From assembly GCA_020161065.1 (NCBI GenBank), contig JAIUPH010000028.1, positions 434,001 through 498,000 on the forward strand: DNA of 64,000 bases. The letters run 5' to 3'. Below the pieces are notes generated by a model. The model was not told the origin of the DNA. It made no database searches and saw only the letters and a program-made list of their open reading frames with translations. A program made the translations under genes and the position numbers. Position 1 is the stretch's first letter. Every line of letters begins with the position of its first letter. Below, piece after piece: positions 29,379 to 39,210 of the stretch. This DNA comes from Pseudomonadota bacterium (GTDB lineage Bacteria > Pseudomonadota > Gammaproteobacteria > Burkholderiales > Burkholderiaceae_C).

Positions 29379-30166
29379 TCGACATCGAAGGCCTGCACGT
29401 CGTCTTCAACGCCGGCACGGCCAACGAGAACCACGCGCTGCGCGGCCTCGACCTGCACATCGCCGAGGGCCGCTTCGTCAGCGTGATCGGCTCCAACGGC
29501 GCCGGCAAGTCGACGCTGCTGAACGCGCTGGCCGGCGACGTGGCGGCCGCGCAAGGGCGGCTGTGCGTCGACGGCCGCGACATCACGCGCGTGCCCACGC
29601 ATGCCCGCAGCGGCCTGTGCGCGCGCGTCTTCCAAGACCCGCTGGCCGGCACCTGCGGCCCGTTGACGATCGAAGAGAACCTGGCGCTGGCCGACGACCG
29701 CGGCCGCCCGCGCAGCCTGCGCGCCGCGCTCGACGCGCCGCGCCGCGCGCGTTACCGCGAGCTGCTTGCGCCGCTGGGCCTGGGGCTGGAGCAGCGCCTG
29801 GGCGACCGCATGGAGCTGCTGTCCGGCGGCCAGCGCCAGGCGGTGAGCCTGCTGATGGCGACGATGCGGCCCTCGCGCCTGCTGCTGCTCGACGAGATGA
29901 CCGCCGCGCTCGACCCGACGATGGCCACCTTCGTGATGGAGCTGACGCGGCGCATCGTCGCCGAGCGGCGGCTGACGGTGCTGATGGTCACGCACTCGAT
30001 GGCGCAGGCCCTGGCCTACGGCGACCGCACGCTGATGATGCACCGCGGCCAAATCGTGCTGGACCTCGCCGGCGAGCAGCGCGCGTCGATGACCGTCGAG
30101 CGCCTCGTGGAGATGTTCGGCCAGGCGCGCGCCGGCACGCTCGACCAGGACAGCCTGCTGCTATGA
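29375..30166 (+). CDS. ABC transporter ATP-binding protein (TrpZ-like)
   Basis: A 263-residue ATPase with Walker A GSNGAGKST (about 40), Q-loop RVFQDP, signature LSGGQRQAVSLLMATM, Walker B LLLLDEMTAALDP and the H-loop VTHSM. It is the energising subunit of the preceding permease and binding protein. Its start overlaps the permease stop and its stop overlaps the Rieske gene start (both ATGA), showing strong translational coupling through the operon. Confidence 0.94.
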   Translation: MIDIEGLHVVFNAGTANENHALRGLDLHIAEGRFVSVIGSNGAGKSTLLNALAGDVAAAQGRLCVDGRDITRVPTHARSGLCARVFQDPLAGTCGPLTIEENLALADDRGRPRSLRAALDAPRRARYRELLAPLGLGLEQRLGDRMELLSGGQRQAVSLLMATMRPSRLLLLDEMTAALDPTMATFVMELTRRIVAERRLTVLMVTHSMAQALAYGDRTLMMHRGQIVLDLAGEQRASMTVERLVEMFGQARAGTLDQDSLLL

Positions 30167-31218
30167 ACGACGGCTTCTTGCGCAACGCCTGGTACGTGAT
30201 CGCCTGGGACCACGAGATCCCGGCCGACGGCCTGTTCGCGCGCACCGTGCTCGGCGAGCCGGTGCTGGTCTACCGCACCGCCGACGGCGGCCTCACGGCG
30301 CTGGCCGACCGCTGCTGCCACCGGCTGGCGCCGCTGTCGGCCGGCCGCAAGGAAGGCGACGCCGTGCGCTGCGGCTACCACGGCCTCAAGTACGGCCCCG
30401 ACGGCCGCTGCATCGAGGTGCCGGGCCAGGACCGCGTGCCGCCGCGGGCGCGCGTGCGGCGCTACCCGCTGGCGCTGAAGAACCGCTGGGTCTTCGTCTG
30501 GATGGGCGACCCCGAGCGCGCCGACCCCGCGCTGCTGCCCGACAACTTCTCGTGCGACCACGCCGACTGGTGCTACCTGCCAGGTTACATGCACTACCAG
30601 GTGCCGTGGCTGCTGATCGCCGACAACCTGCTCGACTTCTCGCACCTCAGCTACGTGCACGACAAGACCTTCGGCGGCACGCCCGAGATCGCGCGCGCGC
30701 AGCCGCTCATCACCGAGATCGAGCGCGGCCTGCGCATCGCGCGCGAGGTGCGCAACGTGCCGCCGTCGCCGTACTACCAGTCGTTCCGCCCGTTCGACAC
30801 GCCGATCAACCGCTGGATCGTCTACGACTTCGTGCTGCCGGCCACGCTGCTGATGCACTCCGGCGGCCGCCCGGCGGCCGATGCCGACGACGACCTGCGC
30901 CGCGCCGTGCAGTTGCACAGCTGCCAGGCGCTGACGCCGGAGACGGCGACCTCCACGCACTACTTCTTCCAGGAATCGCACCGCGCCGACCAGGGCGACG
31001 CGCAGACCCGGCAGCGCATCTTCGACAGCCTGCTCACCGCCTTCGAGGAAGACCGCCAGATGATCACCGCGCAGGCGCGCAACCTCGCGCTGGACCCCGC
31101 GGCGCCGATGCTGCCGCTGGCGATGGATGCGGCGCTGGTGCGCTTCCGCCGCCTGCTGCAGCAGCAGCTGCAGGCCGAAGCGGCCGCCGGCGCGGCGGGC
31201 GCGGCCGGCGCGGCCTGA
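30163..31218 (+). CDS. Rieske non-haem iron oxygenase (VanA-like)
   Basis: A 351-residue ring-hydroxylating or O-demethylating oxygenase subunit. The Rieske [2Fe-2S] ligands are Cys-x-His in RCCHRLAPLSAG and Cys-x2-His in CGYHGLKYG (about 46-70). The mononuclear iron site is ADNLLDFSHLSYVHDKTFGG (Asp-x2-His-x4-His, about 160-175). The domain order and length resemble vanillate demethylase VanA and related single-component-oxygenase clades. No reductase or ferredoxin gene is adjacent, so electrons must come from a partner encoded elsewhere. It is the last gene of the operon. The C-terminus ends in Ala/Gly repeats. Confidence 0.9.
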   Translation: MNDGFLRNAWYVIAWDHEIPADGLFARTVLGEPVLVYRTADGGLTALADRCCHRLAPLSAGRKEGDAVRCGYHGLKYGPDGRCIEVPGQDRVPPRARVRRYPLALKNRWVFVWMGDPERADPALLPDNFSCDHADWCYLPGYMHYQVPWLLIADNLLDFSHLSYVHDKTFGGTPEIARAQPLITEIERGLRIAREVRNVPPSPYYQSFRPFDTPINRWIVYDFVLPATLLMHSGGRPAADADDDLRRAVQLHSCQALTPETATSTHYFFQESHRADQGDAQTRQRIFDSLLTAFEEDRQMITAQARNLALDPAAPMLPLAMDAALVRFRRLLQQQLQAEAAAGAAGAAGAA

Positions 31219-31231
31219 TTCAGTCAGTCCG

Positions 31232-32491
31232 TCAGCGGCCCGCCAGCCAGCGCAAGGCGCCCTCGCCCGCCGCGTGCCCGGTGGCCAGGCAGGCCGTCAG
31301 CAGGTAGCCGCCGGTCGGCGCTTCCCAGTCGAGCATCTCGCCGGCGCCGAAGACGCCGGGCAGCGCCTGCAGCATCAAGCGCTCGTCCAGCGCCTCGCGG
31401 CGAATGCCGCCGGCGCTGCTGATGGCCTCGGCGATCGGCCGCGCCCGCCGCACGGTGATGGGCAAGGCCTTGACGCGCGCGGCCAGCGCCGGCACGTCGT
31501 CCAGCGTGCGGCGGTCCACGCCTTCCCACAGCAGCGCGGCCTTCACGCCGTCGAGCTTCAGCCGCGTCTTCAAATGCGTGGCCAGCGAGCGCGTGCCGCG
31601 CGGGTGCGCCAGCTCGGCGGCCACCCAGGCCGCGTCGCGCGCCGGCAGCAGGTCGAGCTGGAACACCGCTTGCCCGTCGCGCGCGATCTGCTCGCGCAGC
31701 GCGGCCGAGGCGGCGTAGACCAGGCTGCCTTCGACGCCGCCTTCGGTCAGCACGAACTCGCCCGCCTGGCGCTGCGGGCGGCCGTCGGCCGCGGTCCAGA
31801 CGATGGCCACCGACTTCAGCGGCGCGCCGGCGTGGCGGCTGCGCAGGTGCTCGCTCCAGCCGACGTCGAAGCCGCAGTTCGACGGCTGCAGCGGCGCCAG
31901 CGCCACGCCGCGCGCGGCCAGCAGCGGCACCCAGGCGCCGTCGGAGCCCAGCCGCGGCCAGCTGGCGCCGCCCAGCGCCAGCACGGTGGCGGCGGCCTGC
32001 GCCGTCACCGGGCCGCCGGGTGCGTCGAAGCGCAGCGCGCCGTCTTCCGTCCAGCCGGTCCAGCGGTGGCGGCTGTGCAGCCGCACGCCGCGCCCGCGCA
32101 GGCGGTGCAGCCAGGCGCGCAGCAGCGGCGCGGCCTTCATCTCGTCGGGAAACACGCGGCCCGAGCTGCCGACGAAGGTGCCGATGCCGAGGCCGGCCGC
32201 GAACTCGCGCACCGCCGGCGCGCCGAAGCGCTGCAGCAGCGGGCGCAGCCAGCCGGCCGCGGCGCCGTAACGTTCGACGAAAGGCTCGAACGGCTCGCCG
32301 TGCGTCAGGCTGAGGCCGCCCTTGCCGGCCAGCAGGAACTTGCGGCCGACCGACGGCATGGCGTCGAACAGGTCCACCGCCACGCCGGCGGCGGACAGCA
32401 CGTCGGCCGCCATCAGGCCGGCCGGGCCGCCGCCGATGACGGCGGCCGTGCGGCCGTCGCGGCGGGCCGGGATCGGGGTTTGCGCGGTCAT
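31232..32491 (-). CDS. BaiN/HI0933-like FAD flavoprotein (TIGR03862 type)
   Basis: A 419-residue NAD(P)/FAD-dependent oxidoreductase-like protein. The N-terminal dinucleotide motif AAVIGGGPAGLMAADVL (about 16-32), GRKFLLAGKGGLSLTH (about 52), the middle LALGGASWPRLGSDGAW and the C-terminal FGAGEMLDWEAPTGGYLLTACLATGHAAG are hallmarks of the HI0933/YhiN group. Its physiological substrate is unknown. Start ATG 32491; the longer upstream frame is unconserved and overlaps the next gene on the other strand. It converges with the Rieske gene. Confidence 0.87.
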   Translation of the reverse strand: MTAQTPIPARRDGRTAAVIGGGPAGLMAADVLSAAGVAVDLFDAMPSVGRKFLLAGKGGLSLTHGEPFEPFVERYGAAAGWLRPLLQRFGAPAVREFAAGLGIGTFVGSSGRVFPDEMKAAPLLRAWLHRLRGRGVRLHSRHRWTGWTEDGALRFDAPGGPVTAQAAATVLALGGASWPRLGSDGAWVPLLAARGVALAPLQPSNCGFDVGWSEHLRSRHAGAPLKSVAIVWTAADGRPQRQAGEFVLTEGGVEGSLVYAASAALREQIARDGQAVFQLDLLPARDAAWVAAELAHPRGTRSLATHLKTRLKLDGVKAALLWEGVDRRTLDDVPALAARVKALPITVRRARPIAEAISSAGGIRREALDERLMLQALPGVFGAGEMLDWEAPTGGYLLTACLATGHAAGEGALRWLAGR

Positions 32492-32570
32492 GGGGGCCTG
32501 GACTGTAGCCCTCAAGTCGCGCCGCCGGCGGCCGATATGTCCTGACACGACACCGATTGCGAGGTGATGC

Positions 32571-33014
32571 ATGGGTTCGACTGCCGGCCTGTTGATGTTG
32601 AGCGCGGCCGCCGTGGCGGCGCTTGGCGGCGTCGGCGTGTGGGCGGCGCTGCGCCGCCCCACGCGCTTGCGGCAACGCCGCCAGCGCGACGAGGCGCTGG
32701 CCGCCGCCGCGCTGTACACGCCGGCGACGCGCGTGCCGCCCTATGGCGACCCGGCGCCCGACCCCTGCGCGCCCGGCCTGAGCGACCACCAGCGCGTGGA
32801 CGCGATGCGCGCCTTGCTGCTGCGCGGCGACCACGCGGCGGCCGCGGAAGCGGCCACGGCCACCGAACCCGCGCGGCTGCGCGACGAGACGATGAGCACC
32901 GCGCCGATGGCCTGGAAGCCCACGCTGCCGCCCGACGAGGCCGACCTGATCGAAGCCCGCCGCGGCCTGAAGCTGCGCGTGCGCCTGGGCGACCACGAGC
33001 ACATCACGGTCTGA
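32571..33014 (+). CDS. Hypothetical single-pass membrane protein
   Basis: A 147-residue protein I do not recognise. One hydrophobic segment (about 5-27, LLMLSAAAVAALGGVGVWAAL) is followed by a basic stretch (RRPTRLRQRRQR), so the remaining soluble part is probably cytoplasmic. The rest is Ala/Pro-rich with a short helical segment LSDHQRVDAMRALLLRGDHAAAAEAA. A GAGG ribosome site precedes ATG 32571 and codon composition matches neighbours, so it is probably real. No function assigned. Confidence 0.6.
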   Translation: MGSTAGLLMLSAAAVAALGGVGVWAALRRPTRLRQRRQRDEALAAAALYTPATRVPPYGDPAPDPCAPGLSDHQRVDAMRALLLRGDHAAAAEAATATEPARLRDETMSTAPMAWKPTLPPDEADLIEARRGLKLRVRLGDHEHITV

Positions 33015-33069
33015 CCGCGCCGCGCCACACGGCATCATCGGGCGCTTGGCGTCCGATGCAGGCCTTCGC

Positions 33070-33912
33070 GTGATCTCGGTTTCGATCTCCTCCTTTCTAC
33101 AGTCATTTGCCGGTCGCTGGCGGCTGGCGCCGCTGCTCGCCTGCGCGGCGCTGCTGGGCGGCTGCGCGTCGTTGCCCGGCACCGCCACCATCGCCGTCGA
33201 CGGCCGCCCGGTGGAGTACCTCGTCGCCCGCCATGGCGGGCCGGTGGTCGTCTTCGAGAACGGCCTGGACGGCACGCTGGACTGGTGGGCGAAGGTCTGG
33301 CCCGAGGTGGCGCGCGATTCGAGCGCCCTCGCCTACAACCGGCCGGGCTACGGCCGCAGCCAGGCGGTGGCCACGCCGCGCGACGGCACGCACGTGGTGG
33401 CCGAACTGCGCGCGCTGCTGCAGGCCACGCAACTGCCGCCGCCCTACGTGCTGGTGGGCCACTCGCTCGGCGGGCTGTACCTGCAGCAGTTTGCCCGCCA
33501 GTACCCGGGCGAGGTGCAGGCGCTGGTGCTGGTCGACTCGACGCACCCCGAACAACTGCGCGGCCAAGGGGCGCCCGAGAACTGGCCGGCGTGGGTGCGC
33601 GTCGGCTTCAACGCCTTGACCTCGGAGACGGCGAAGCAGGAGTTCCAGGCCATCGACGCCACCGGCCAGCGCGTGCTCGCCCTGCCGCCGCTGCCGCCCG
33701 CCACCGCGGTGCTGATCCTCAGTGCGCTGCGGCCGCTGCAGGAACGCTCGGCCCTCGCCGACGACGGCAACGGCAAGCGCGCCGACCTGCTCAGGCTGTA
33801 CCCGGGCGCCAAGGCGATCGGCGTGGACAGCGGGCACGCCATTCCGCTGGACCAGCCGGAGGCGGTGATCGCCGCCATCCGCGAAGCGCTGGGCCGCGGC
33901 CCGGGTCGATAG
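33070..33912 (+). CDS. Alpha/beta-hydrolase lipoprotein
   Basis: A 280-residue hydrolase with a lipoprotein signal: hydrophobic WRLAPLLACAALLGG followed by the lipobox Cys (LLGGCAS). The hydrolase core has VVVFENGLDGTLDWWAKV, the nucleophile Ser in VLVGHSLGGLYLQQFA, and the C-terminal His in VDSGHAIPLDQPEAV. It is expected to be anchored to the inner face of the outer membrane or the outer face of the inner membrane. Start taken as GTG 33070 (AGG upstream); a TTG at 33046 is in frame. Substrate unknown. Confidence 0.8.
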   Translation: MISVSISSFLQSFAGRWRLAPLLACAALLGGCASLPGTATIAVDGRPVEYLVARHGGPVVVFENGLDGTLDWWAKVWPEVARDSSALAYNRPGYGRSQAVATPRDGTHVVAELRALLQATQLPPPYVLVGHSLGGLYLQQFARQYPGEVQALVLVDSTHPEQLRGQGAPENWPAWVRVGFNALTSETAKQEFQAIDATGQRVLALPPLPPATAVLILSALRPLQERSALADDGNGKRADLLRLYPGAKAIGVDSGHAIPLDQPEAVIAAIREALGRGPGR

Positions 33913-33915
33913 CGC

Positions 33916-34833
33916 CTACCAGCCCAGCAGCACGTCGCGCCCGTCCACCAGCAACTGCGCGCGCCGGCCGACCGGCAGGCTGACCTTGGTGGCGATGTGC
34001 CCGAACGGCAGGCCGCTGAGGATGGGCGGCATGCCGGGCAGCCCGCGCAGGTGCTGCACCACGGCGGCCAGGCGGTAGCCGCGGTCCAGCGGCGTCGGGC
34101 GCACGCGGCCGAAGTCGCCCAGCAGCAGCGCCTTCTGAGTCTGCAGCAGCCCGGCTTGCGCCAGCTGCAGCAGCAGGCGCTCGACGCGATAGGGGTGCTC
34201 GTTCACGTCTTCCAGGAACAGCAGCCCGCCCTTCACCCGCGCCGGCCGCGGCAGGTGCGGCGTGCCGACCAGCGCGCACAGCATCGACAAATTGCCGCCC
34301 CACAGCAGGCCGCGGCATTGCAGCCCGTCGAAGCCGGCCTCGGTGCGCCAGCCCACGGCTTCCAGCTCGCCGCTCATCGCCTCGGCGAAGCAGGCGGCGG
34401 TGACGTCGTCGACGCCGCCGTCGGCGTCGCTGCGGCCGAAGTCGTCCAGCGCCATCGGCCCGGCCCAGCTGGGCGCGCCGGCGTGCGCCAGCAGCCCGAG
34501 CTGCAGCGCCGTGAAGTCGCTGTGCCCCACCCAGCGCGTGCCCAGCGTCGCGGCGCGCGCCAGCAAAGGCCAGTCGATGGCGTCCAGCAGCCGGCTGAGG
34601 CCGTAGCCGCCGCGCGCCGCCATCGCCACCGACGGCGCGGCACGCGCCACGCGGTGCAGCGCCGCCAGGCGCACCGCATCGTCGCCGGCAAAGCGCTGGT
34701 GGCGGGCCAGCGCCGCTTCGTCCAGCGTCGACACGAAGCCCAGCGCGGCCAGCCGCCGCACCGCCAGGCGCAAGGCCGCCGGCCGCGCCACCACGCCGGA
34801 GGGGCTGAAAACGGTGAGCGCGGCAACGGTCAT
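33916..34833 (-). CDS. ldcA: Muramoyltetrapeptide (LD-) carboxypeptidase
   Basis: A 305-residue serine peptidase of family S66 that removes the terminal D-Ala from murein tetrapeptides during cell-wall recycling. The nucleophile Ser is in WVGHSDFTALQLGLL (about 106), with the family's ARGGYGLSRLLD before it, LLFLEDVNEHPYRVERLL containing the catalytic Glu region and the catalytic His in GLPFGHIATKVSLPVG. Start ATG 34833 (MTVAALTVFSPSGVV). It lies 38 bp after tadA on the same strand. Confidence 0.88.
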   Translation of the reverse strand: MTVAALTVFSPSGVVARPAALRLAVRRLAALGFVSTLDEAALARHQRFAGDDAVRLAALHRVARAAPSVAMAARGGYGLSRLLDAIDWPLLARAATLGTRWVGHSDFTALQLGLLAHAGAPSWAGPMALDDFGRSDADGGVDDVTAACFAEAMSGELEAVGWRTEAGFDGLQCRGLLWGGNLSMLCALVGTPHLPRPARVKGGLLFLEDVNEHPYRVERLLLQLAQAGLLQTQKALLLGDFGRVRPTPLDRGYRLAAVVQHLRGLPGMPPILSGLPFGHIATKVSLPVGRRAQLLVDGRDVLLGW

Positions 34834-34871
34834 GGTCGGGTCAATCGTCGTCAATCGATCGTGGTCGATCG

Positions 34872-36514
<1,643 letters not shown>

Positions 36515-36552
36515 GGGCGGGTGGCGGCGGCCGCGAGGCGTACAGCGGCGGC

Positions 36553-36840
36553 ATGGGTACGGCTGGCGCTGTGTTCGAGGCGAGCCGCGATCTTGGCGCC
36601 GAGCTTCTTCAGTCCATCCGCGACATGAGGCCGGCAAGGTTCGCGTCGTTCGCAGCCCTGCGACCGAGGCTCGCGAGAAGACCGGGCTTTCCCAAAGCCG
36701 GTTCGCGGCGTTGCTGGGCGTATCCGTGCGCACGCTGCAAGGCTGGGAGCAAGGGCGCAAGCAGGCCAGCGGAGCTGCGCGCACGCTGCTGACGATTGCG
36801 CGCGCCAATCCGAAGGCGTTGCTTGCTGTACCCGGGAAGT
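36553..36840 (+). pseudogene. Frameshifted HTH antitoxin (HigA/NadS-like) remnant
   Basis: The first frame from ATG 36553 gives MGTAGAVFEASRDLGAELL and reads to about 36627. The sequence then continues in another frame from about 36630: AGKVRVVRSPATEAREKTG, then LSQSRFAALLGVSVRTLQGWEQGRKQASGAARTLLTIARANPKALLAV. Together they form a complete XRE-type antitoxin of the HigA/NadS kind. One base appears lost in ATGAGGCC (36625-36632). There is no toxin gene beside it, and the normal C-terminal stop is missing. A decayed toxin-antitoxin remnant is the simplest reading; a sequencing error is an alternative. Confidence 0.7.
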
Positions 36841-37181
36841 GGAGCGGTCAGTTGCGGCGCTGTGATGGCTGCAGCGTCAAGCAATGGCGTTTGCCAATGA
36901 AATCGAGGAGGCATTCGCCAAAGAGAGTCGCGATGGAGCTCAATTTCGCCTCATTCCCTGCACGCTGGATGACTTCGTCTTCAGACACTGGTCGCCCGAG
37001 AATGCTGGATTGGCGTCCGCCTTGCGCGCGCGCGATCGCCGACTTCCGCAGCGCACAGCATCCTGGCGGGGGCTTCGAGAAGGTCTTCCCAAGGCTGCTC
37101 CTTGTACTTGCTAACGCGTGAATGGATCGCACGGATGACCTTGATCAGCGTTGCTTCAGATCGACTGTTGCCTGCCATCAA
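36841..37181 (+). other. Gene-free stretch of lower GC
   Basis: No gene is recognised here. GC content drops compared with the flanks. A plus-strand frame at 36884-37114 (76 codons, beginning MAFANEIEEAFAKESRD) and a minus-strand frame at 36848-37132 (94 codons) overlap each other, and neither shows family features or a convincing ribosome site. It marks the left edge of the accessory region and is probably decayed sequence. Confidence 0.5.
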
Positions 37182-37601
37182 TCACGTCAGCTCCTCGATC
37201 GTGAGCCGACGGTAGCGATGCACGAAGACGAACGGCACTCGCCGGATCACGTTCATGACGCGCGCCGCATCCACATCCGTTGGTGCGTAGATCAGCAGAA
37301 AGGAGGCACCCTGCGCAGCCGCCTCCAAGTGCACGCGCAGCGCGTCATCGCTCCACCCCAGACGGGGCAAGCCTGCGTGCGCAGCAAGGTTCCTCTGCGC
37401 GCCGGCTTTGACGACCTCGTGCCCATAGAGCGCGCAGTCAGCATCGTCGAAGCCACCGGTCATCAAGTCGCGCCGGACTCGCGCCGCATCTTCTTGCCGA
37501 GAGAATGCTGCGGCCAGTTGGCCGACGGGATAGAAGATGCCGAAGTCAGTGGTACTCACTGGCGGCCTCAGTGCGTCGGACTCAAGTTTCGAGTTGGTCA
37601 T
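37182..37601 (-). CDS. Hypothetical protein, stress-protein (YflT-like) fold
   Basis: A 139-residue cytoplasmic protein without signal peptide. It shows a repeated alpha/beta pattern with FYPVGQLAAAFSRQEDAARVRRDLMTGGFDDADCALYG in the first half and GASFLLIYAPTDVDAARVMNVIRRVPFVFVHRYRRLTIEEL in the second. The segment resembles small general-stress proteins of the YflT type by eye; that is a weak assignment. Last gene of the TetR-controlled operon, 13 bp after the ABM-like gene. Confidence 0.6.
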   Translation of the reverse strand: MTNSKLESDALRPPVSTTDFGIFYPVGQLAAAFSRQEDAARVRRDLMTGGFDDADCALYGHEVVKAGAQRNLAAHAGLPRLGWSDDALRVHLEAAAQGASFLLIYAPTDVDAARVMNVIRRVPFVFVHRYRRLTIEELT

Positions 37602-37614
37602 GTGCGTACAGTCG

Positions 37615-38007
37615 TCACTGAGAGAAAGCCGCGGGCTTGAAAAGCCGTGCAGCGTCGAAGGTGACGGCCGTGTTGTCGCGCAGGGCGATCTGGAATCGGT
37701 TCTCGCCGAACATGCGGCTCCAATCATCTATGCTCTTCCACCGCATCACATGGACGAAGCGCGGAACGCCATTGGAATCCTGGTTTTCGAGCACGTGTTG
37801 CTCGATGAGCCCGGGCTGACCAATGACCGCGCGCGCGATGTTGCTCGCGCCGGTCTGAACTTCCGCCGCCGACCGGCCCGGCACGGCATGCAGCGGCACG
37901 GCCAGCATCACACCGGTTGAGTTGCTCTTGTCCTGGGCCGTCGATGCGCCGGCTTGGCAGAGCATTGCCGCGGCGAGGACGGGCGAAAGCAGATGGATGA
38001 TTTTCAT
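37615..38007 (-). CDS. Exported antibiotic-biosynthesis-monooxygenase-like (ABM) protein
   Basis: A 130-residue protein: signal peptide MKIIHLLSPVLAAAMLCQAGASTAQ, then a dimeric alpha/beta-barrel domain (MLAVPLHAVPGRSAAEVQTGASNIARAVIGQPGLIEQHVLENQDSNGVPRFVHVMRWKSIDDWSRMF). Members act as small cofactor-free monooxygenases or haem/quinone-binding proteins; here the location is periplasmic. Codes in the same operon as the molybdoenzyme. Function unassigned beyond fold. Confidence 0.68.
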   Translation of the reverse strand: MKIIHLLSPVLAAAMLCQAGASTAQDKSNSTGVMLAVPLHAVPGRSAAEVQTGASNIARAVIGQPGLIEQHVLENQDSNGVPRFVHVMRWKSIDDWSRMFGENRFQIALRDNTAVTFDAARLFKPAAFSQ

Positions 38008-38030
38008 GATGCAGCTTCCTTTGAGGCGTC

Positions 38031-38630
38031 TCAGATCGGCGGGTTGTCGATGGACGGCAGGTCATGCGTGAGGATCTGCAGCAGGGCGGCGCCCTCCGGG
38101 CGGCTCCAATCACGTGCCAGTTCGGCGATCAGCGTCGTGGTCGCGGTCAGGATCACGCCAGCGCGCTCCATGCGTCGACGGGCGAGTTCCTCCGAGACTT
38201 CGAACGGCGAGCCCGATGCGTCGATCACCGCCTGCACCTGGTAGCCGGCCTCGCGCGCGCTGATGGCCGGCGAGTACAGGCACACGTCAGTCGTCACGCC
38301 CGCCATGATCAGGTTGCGCCGCTGCGTCTTTTCGACCGCCGCGCGGAAGTCGGCGTCCTCCCAGGAGTTGACGGCGCCGCCGCGGCTGATGCGCGCCGCA
38401 TAGGCCTCGGGCAGGATGTCCTTCAGTTCGGGCATCAGCGGGCCCTGGAAGCTGTTCTCGGTGCCCGAGGTGAGCACCACCGGCATGTTCAATGCCTTGG
38501 CCACCTTGGCCAGCGCCAGCGTGTTCTTCTTTGCCACTTCGAGTGGCATCGTCTTGATGAGCTTCATCGTGCCGACCTGGTGGTCGATCAGCAGAAGCGC
38601 CGAGTTGGACGCGTTGAATGTTCCCCACAT
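38031..38630 (-). CDS. Isochorismatase-family (YcaC-like) hydrolase
   Basis: A 199-residue cysteine hydrolase of the YcaC type. The catalytic residues are Asp16 in LLLIDHQVG, a Lys/Arg-region RISRGGAVNSWEDADF and the nucleophile Cys in MAGVTTDVCLYSPAISA. AGGAG precedes ATG 38630. It follows the cytochrome b561 gene by 38 bp. YcaC-like proteins have no firmly known substrate; amide hydrolysis is the usual guess. Confidence 0.85.
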   Translation of the reverse strand: MWGTFNASNSALLLIDHQVGTMKLIKTMPLEVAKKNTLALAKVAKALNMPVVLTSGTENSFQGPLMPELKDILPEAYAARISRGGAVNSWEDADFRAAVEKTQRRNLIMAGVTTDVCLYSPAISAREAGYQVQAVIDASGSPFEVSEELARRRMERAGVILTATTTLIAELARDWSRPEGAALLQILTHDLPSIDNPPI

Positions 38631-38668
38631 GGTGGATCTCCTGGTTGAGGGTTGCGCGGACTGGAGCT

Positions 38669-39199
38669 TCAGAACCACATGCGCCGCAGCAGGTGGTCGC
38701 GTTGAATGAACTGGTGGAACAAGGCAGCGCCTGCGTGCAGCGCGACCAGCCCCGCGAGCACCACGCCGCCGATGGCATGGCCGACGGCTGCGGGTGAAGC
38801 CGAGAAGTCGGGCAGGTCGGCCGGCGAGCCGCCGAAGATCGCCGGCCCGGCGCCGGTGGTTGCGACGAGGCCGATGCCGAGGCTGCACTGCACCAGGATG
38901 GCCACGTACAGCGCGCGGTGCACGAACCACGCGAGTCGTTCCTGCCAGGCGGGCGAGCCGGCGACCGGCTCGGGGCGCTTGTCGGCCAGCCACCACCAGA
39001 GGATGCGGGCCAGCGTGAGAACCAGCACCACGATGGCCAGCGGCAGGTGCAGGCGCAGCAGCGCGGCCTTCGAGGCAGCGTCGGGCGCTGTCGCGATGCC
39101 AAGACCGAGGCCGAGCAGCGTGAAGATCGAGAGCGCGGTAAGCCAGTGGATGGTCACCACCACGGCGCCGTAGCGGTTGGAGACGCTCTTGAGTTGCAT
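38669..39199 (-). CDS. Cytochrome b561
   Basis: A 176-residue, four-helix membrane cytochrome of the bacterial b561 family. Candidate haem-ligand histidines are in VVVTIHWLTALS (helix 1), LLRLHLPLAI (helix 2), WFVHRALYVA (helix 3) and LVALHAGAALFHQFI (helix 4). These proteins exchange electrons with ubiquinone. It lies 11 bp after the iron-sulphur subunit, so it probably connects the molybdoenzyme to the quinone pool. Confidence 0.88.
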   Translation of the reverse strand: MQLKSVSNRYGAVVVTIHWLTALSIFTLLGLGLGIATAPDAASKAALLRLHLPLAIVVLVLTLARILWWWLADKRPEPVAGSPAWQERLAWFVHRALYVAILVQCSLGIGLVATTGAGPAIFGGSPADLPDFSASPAAVGHAIGGVVLAGLVALHAGAALFHQFIQRDHLLRRMWF

Positions 39200-39210
39200 G
39201 GTTGCGCCTT

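Noticed and set aside
36884-37114. 76-codon plus-strand frame starting MAFANEIEEAF as a gene
   Set aside because: No convincing ribosome site, overlaps another frame on the opposite strand, and its second half turns into low-complexity sequence.
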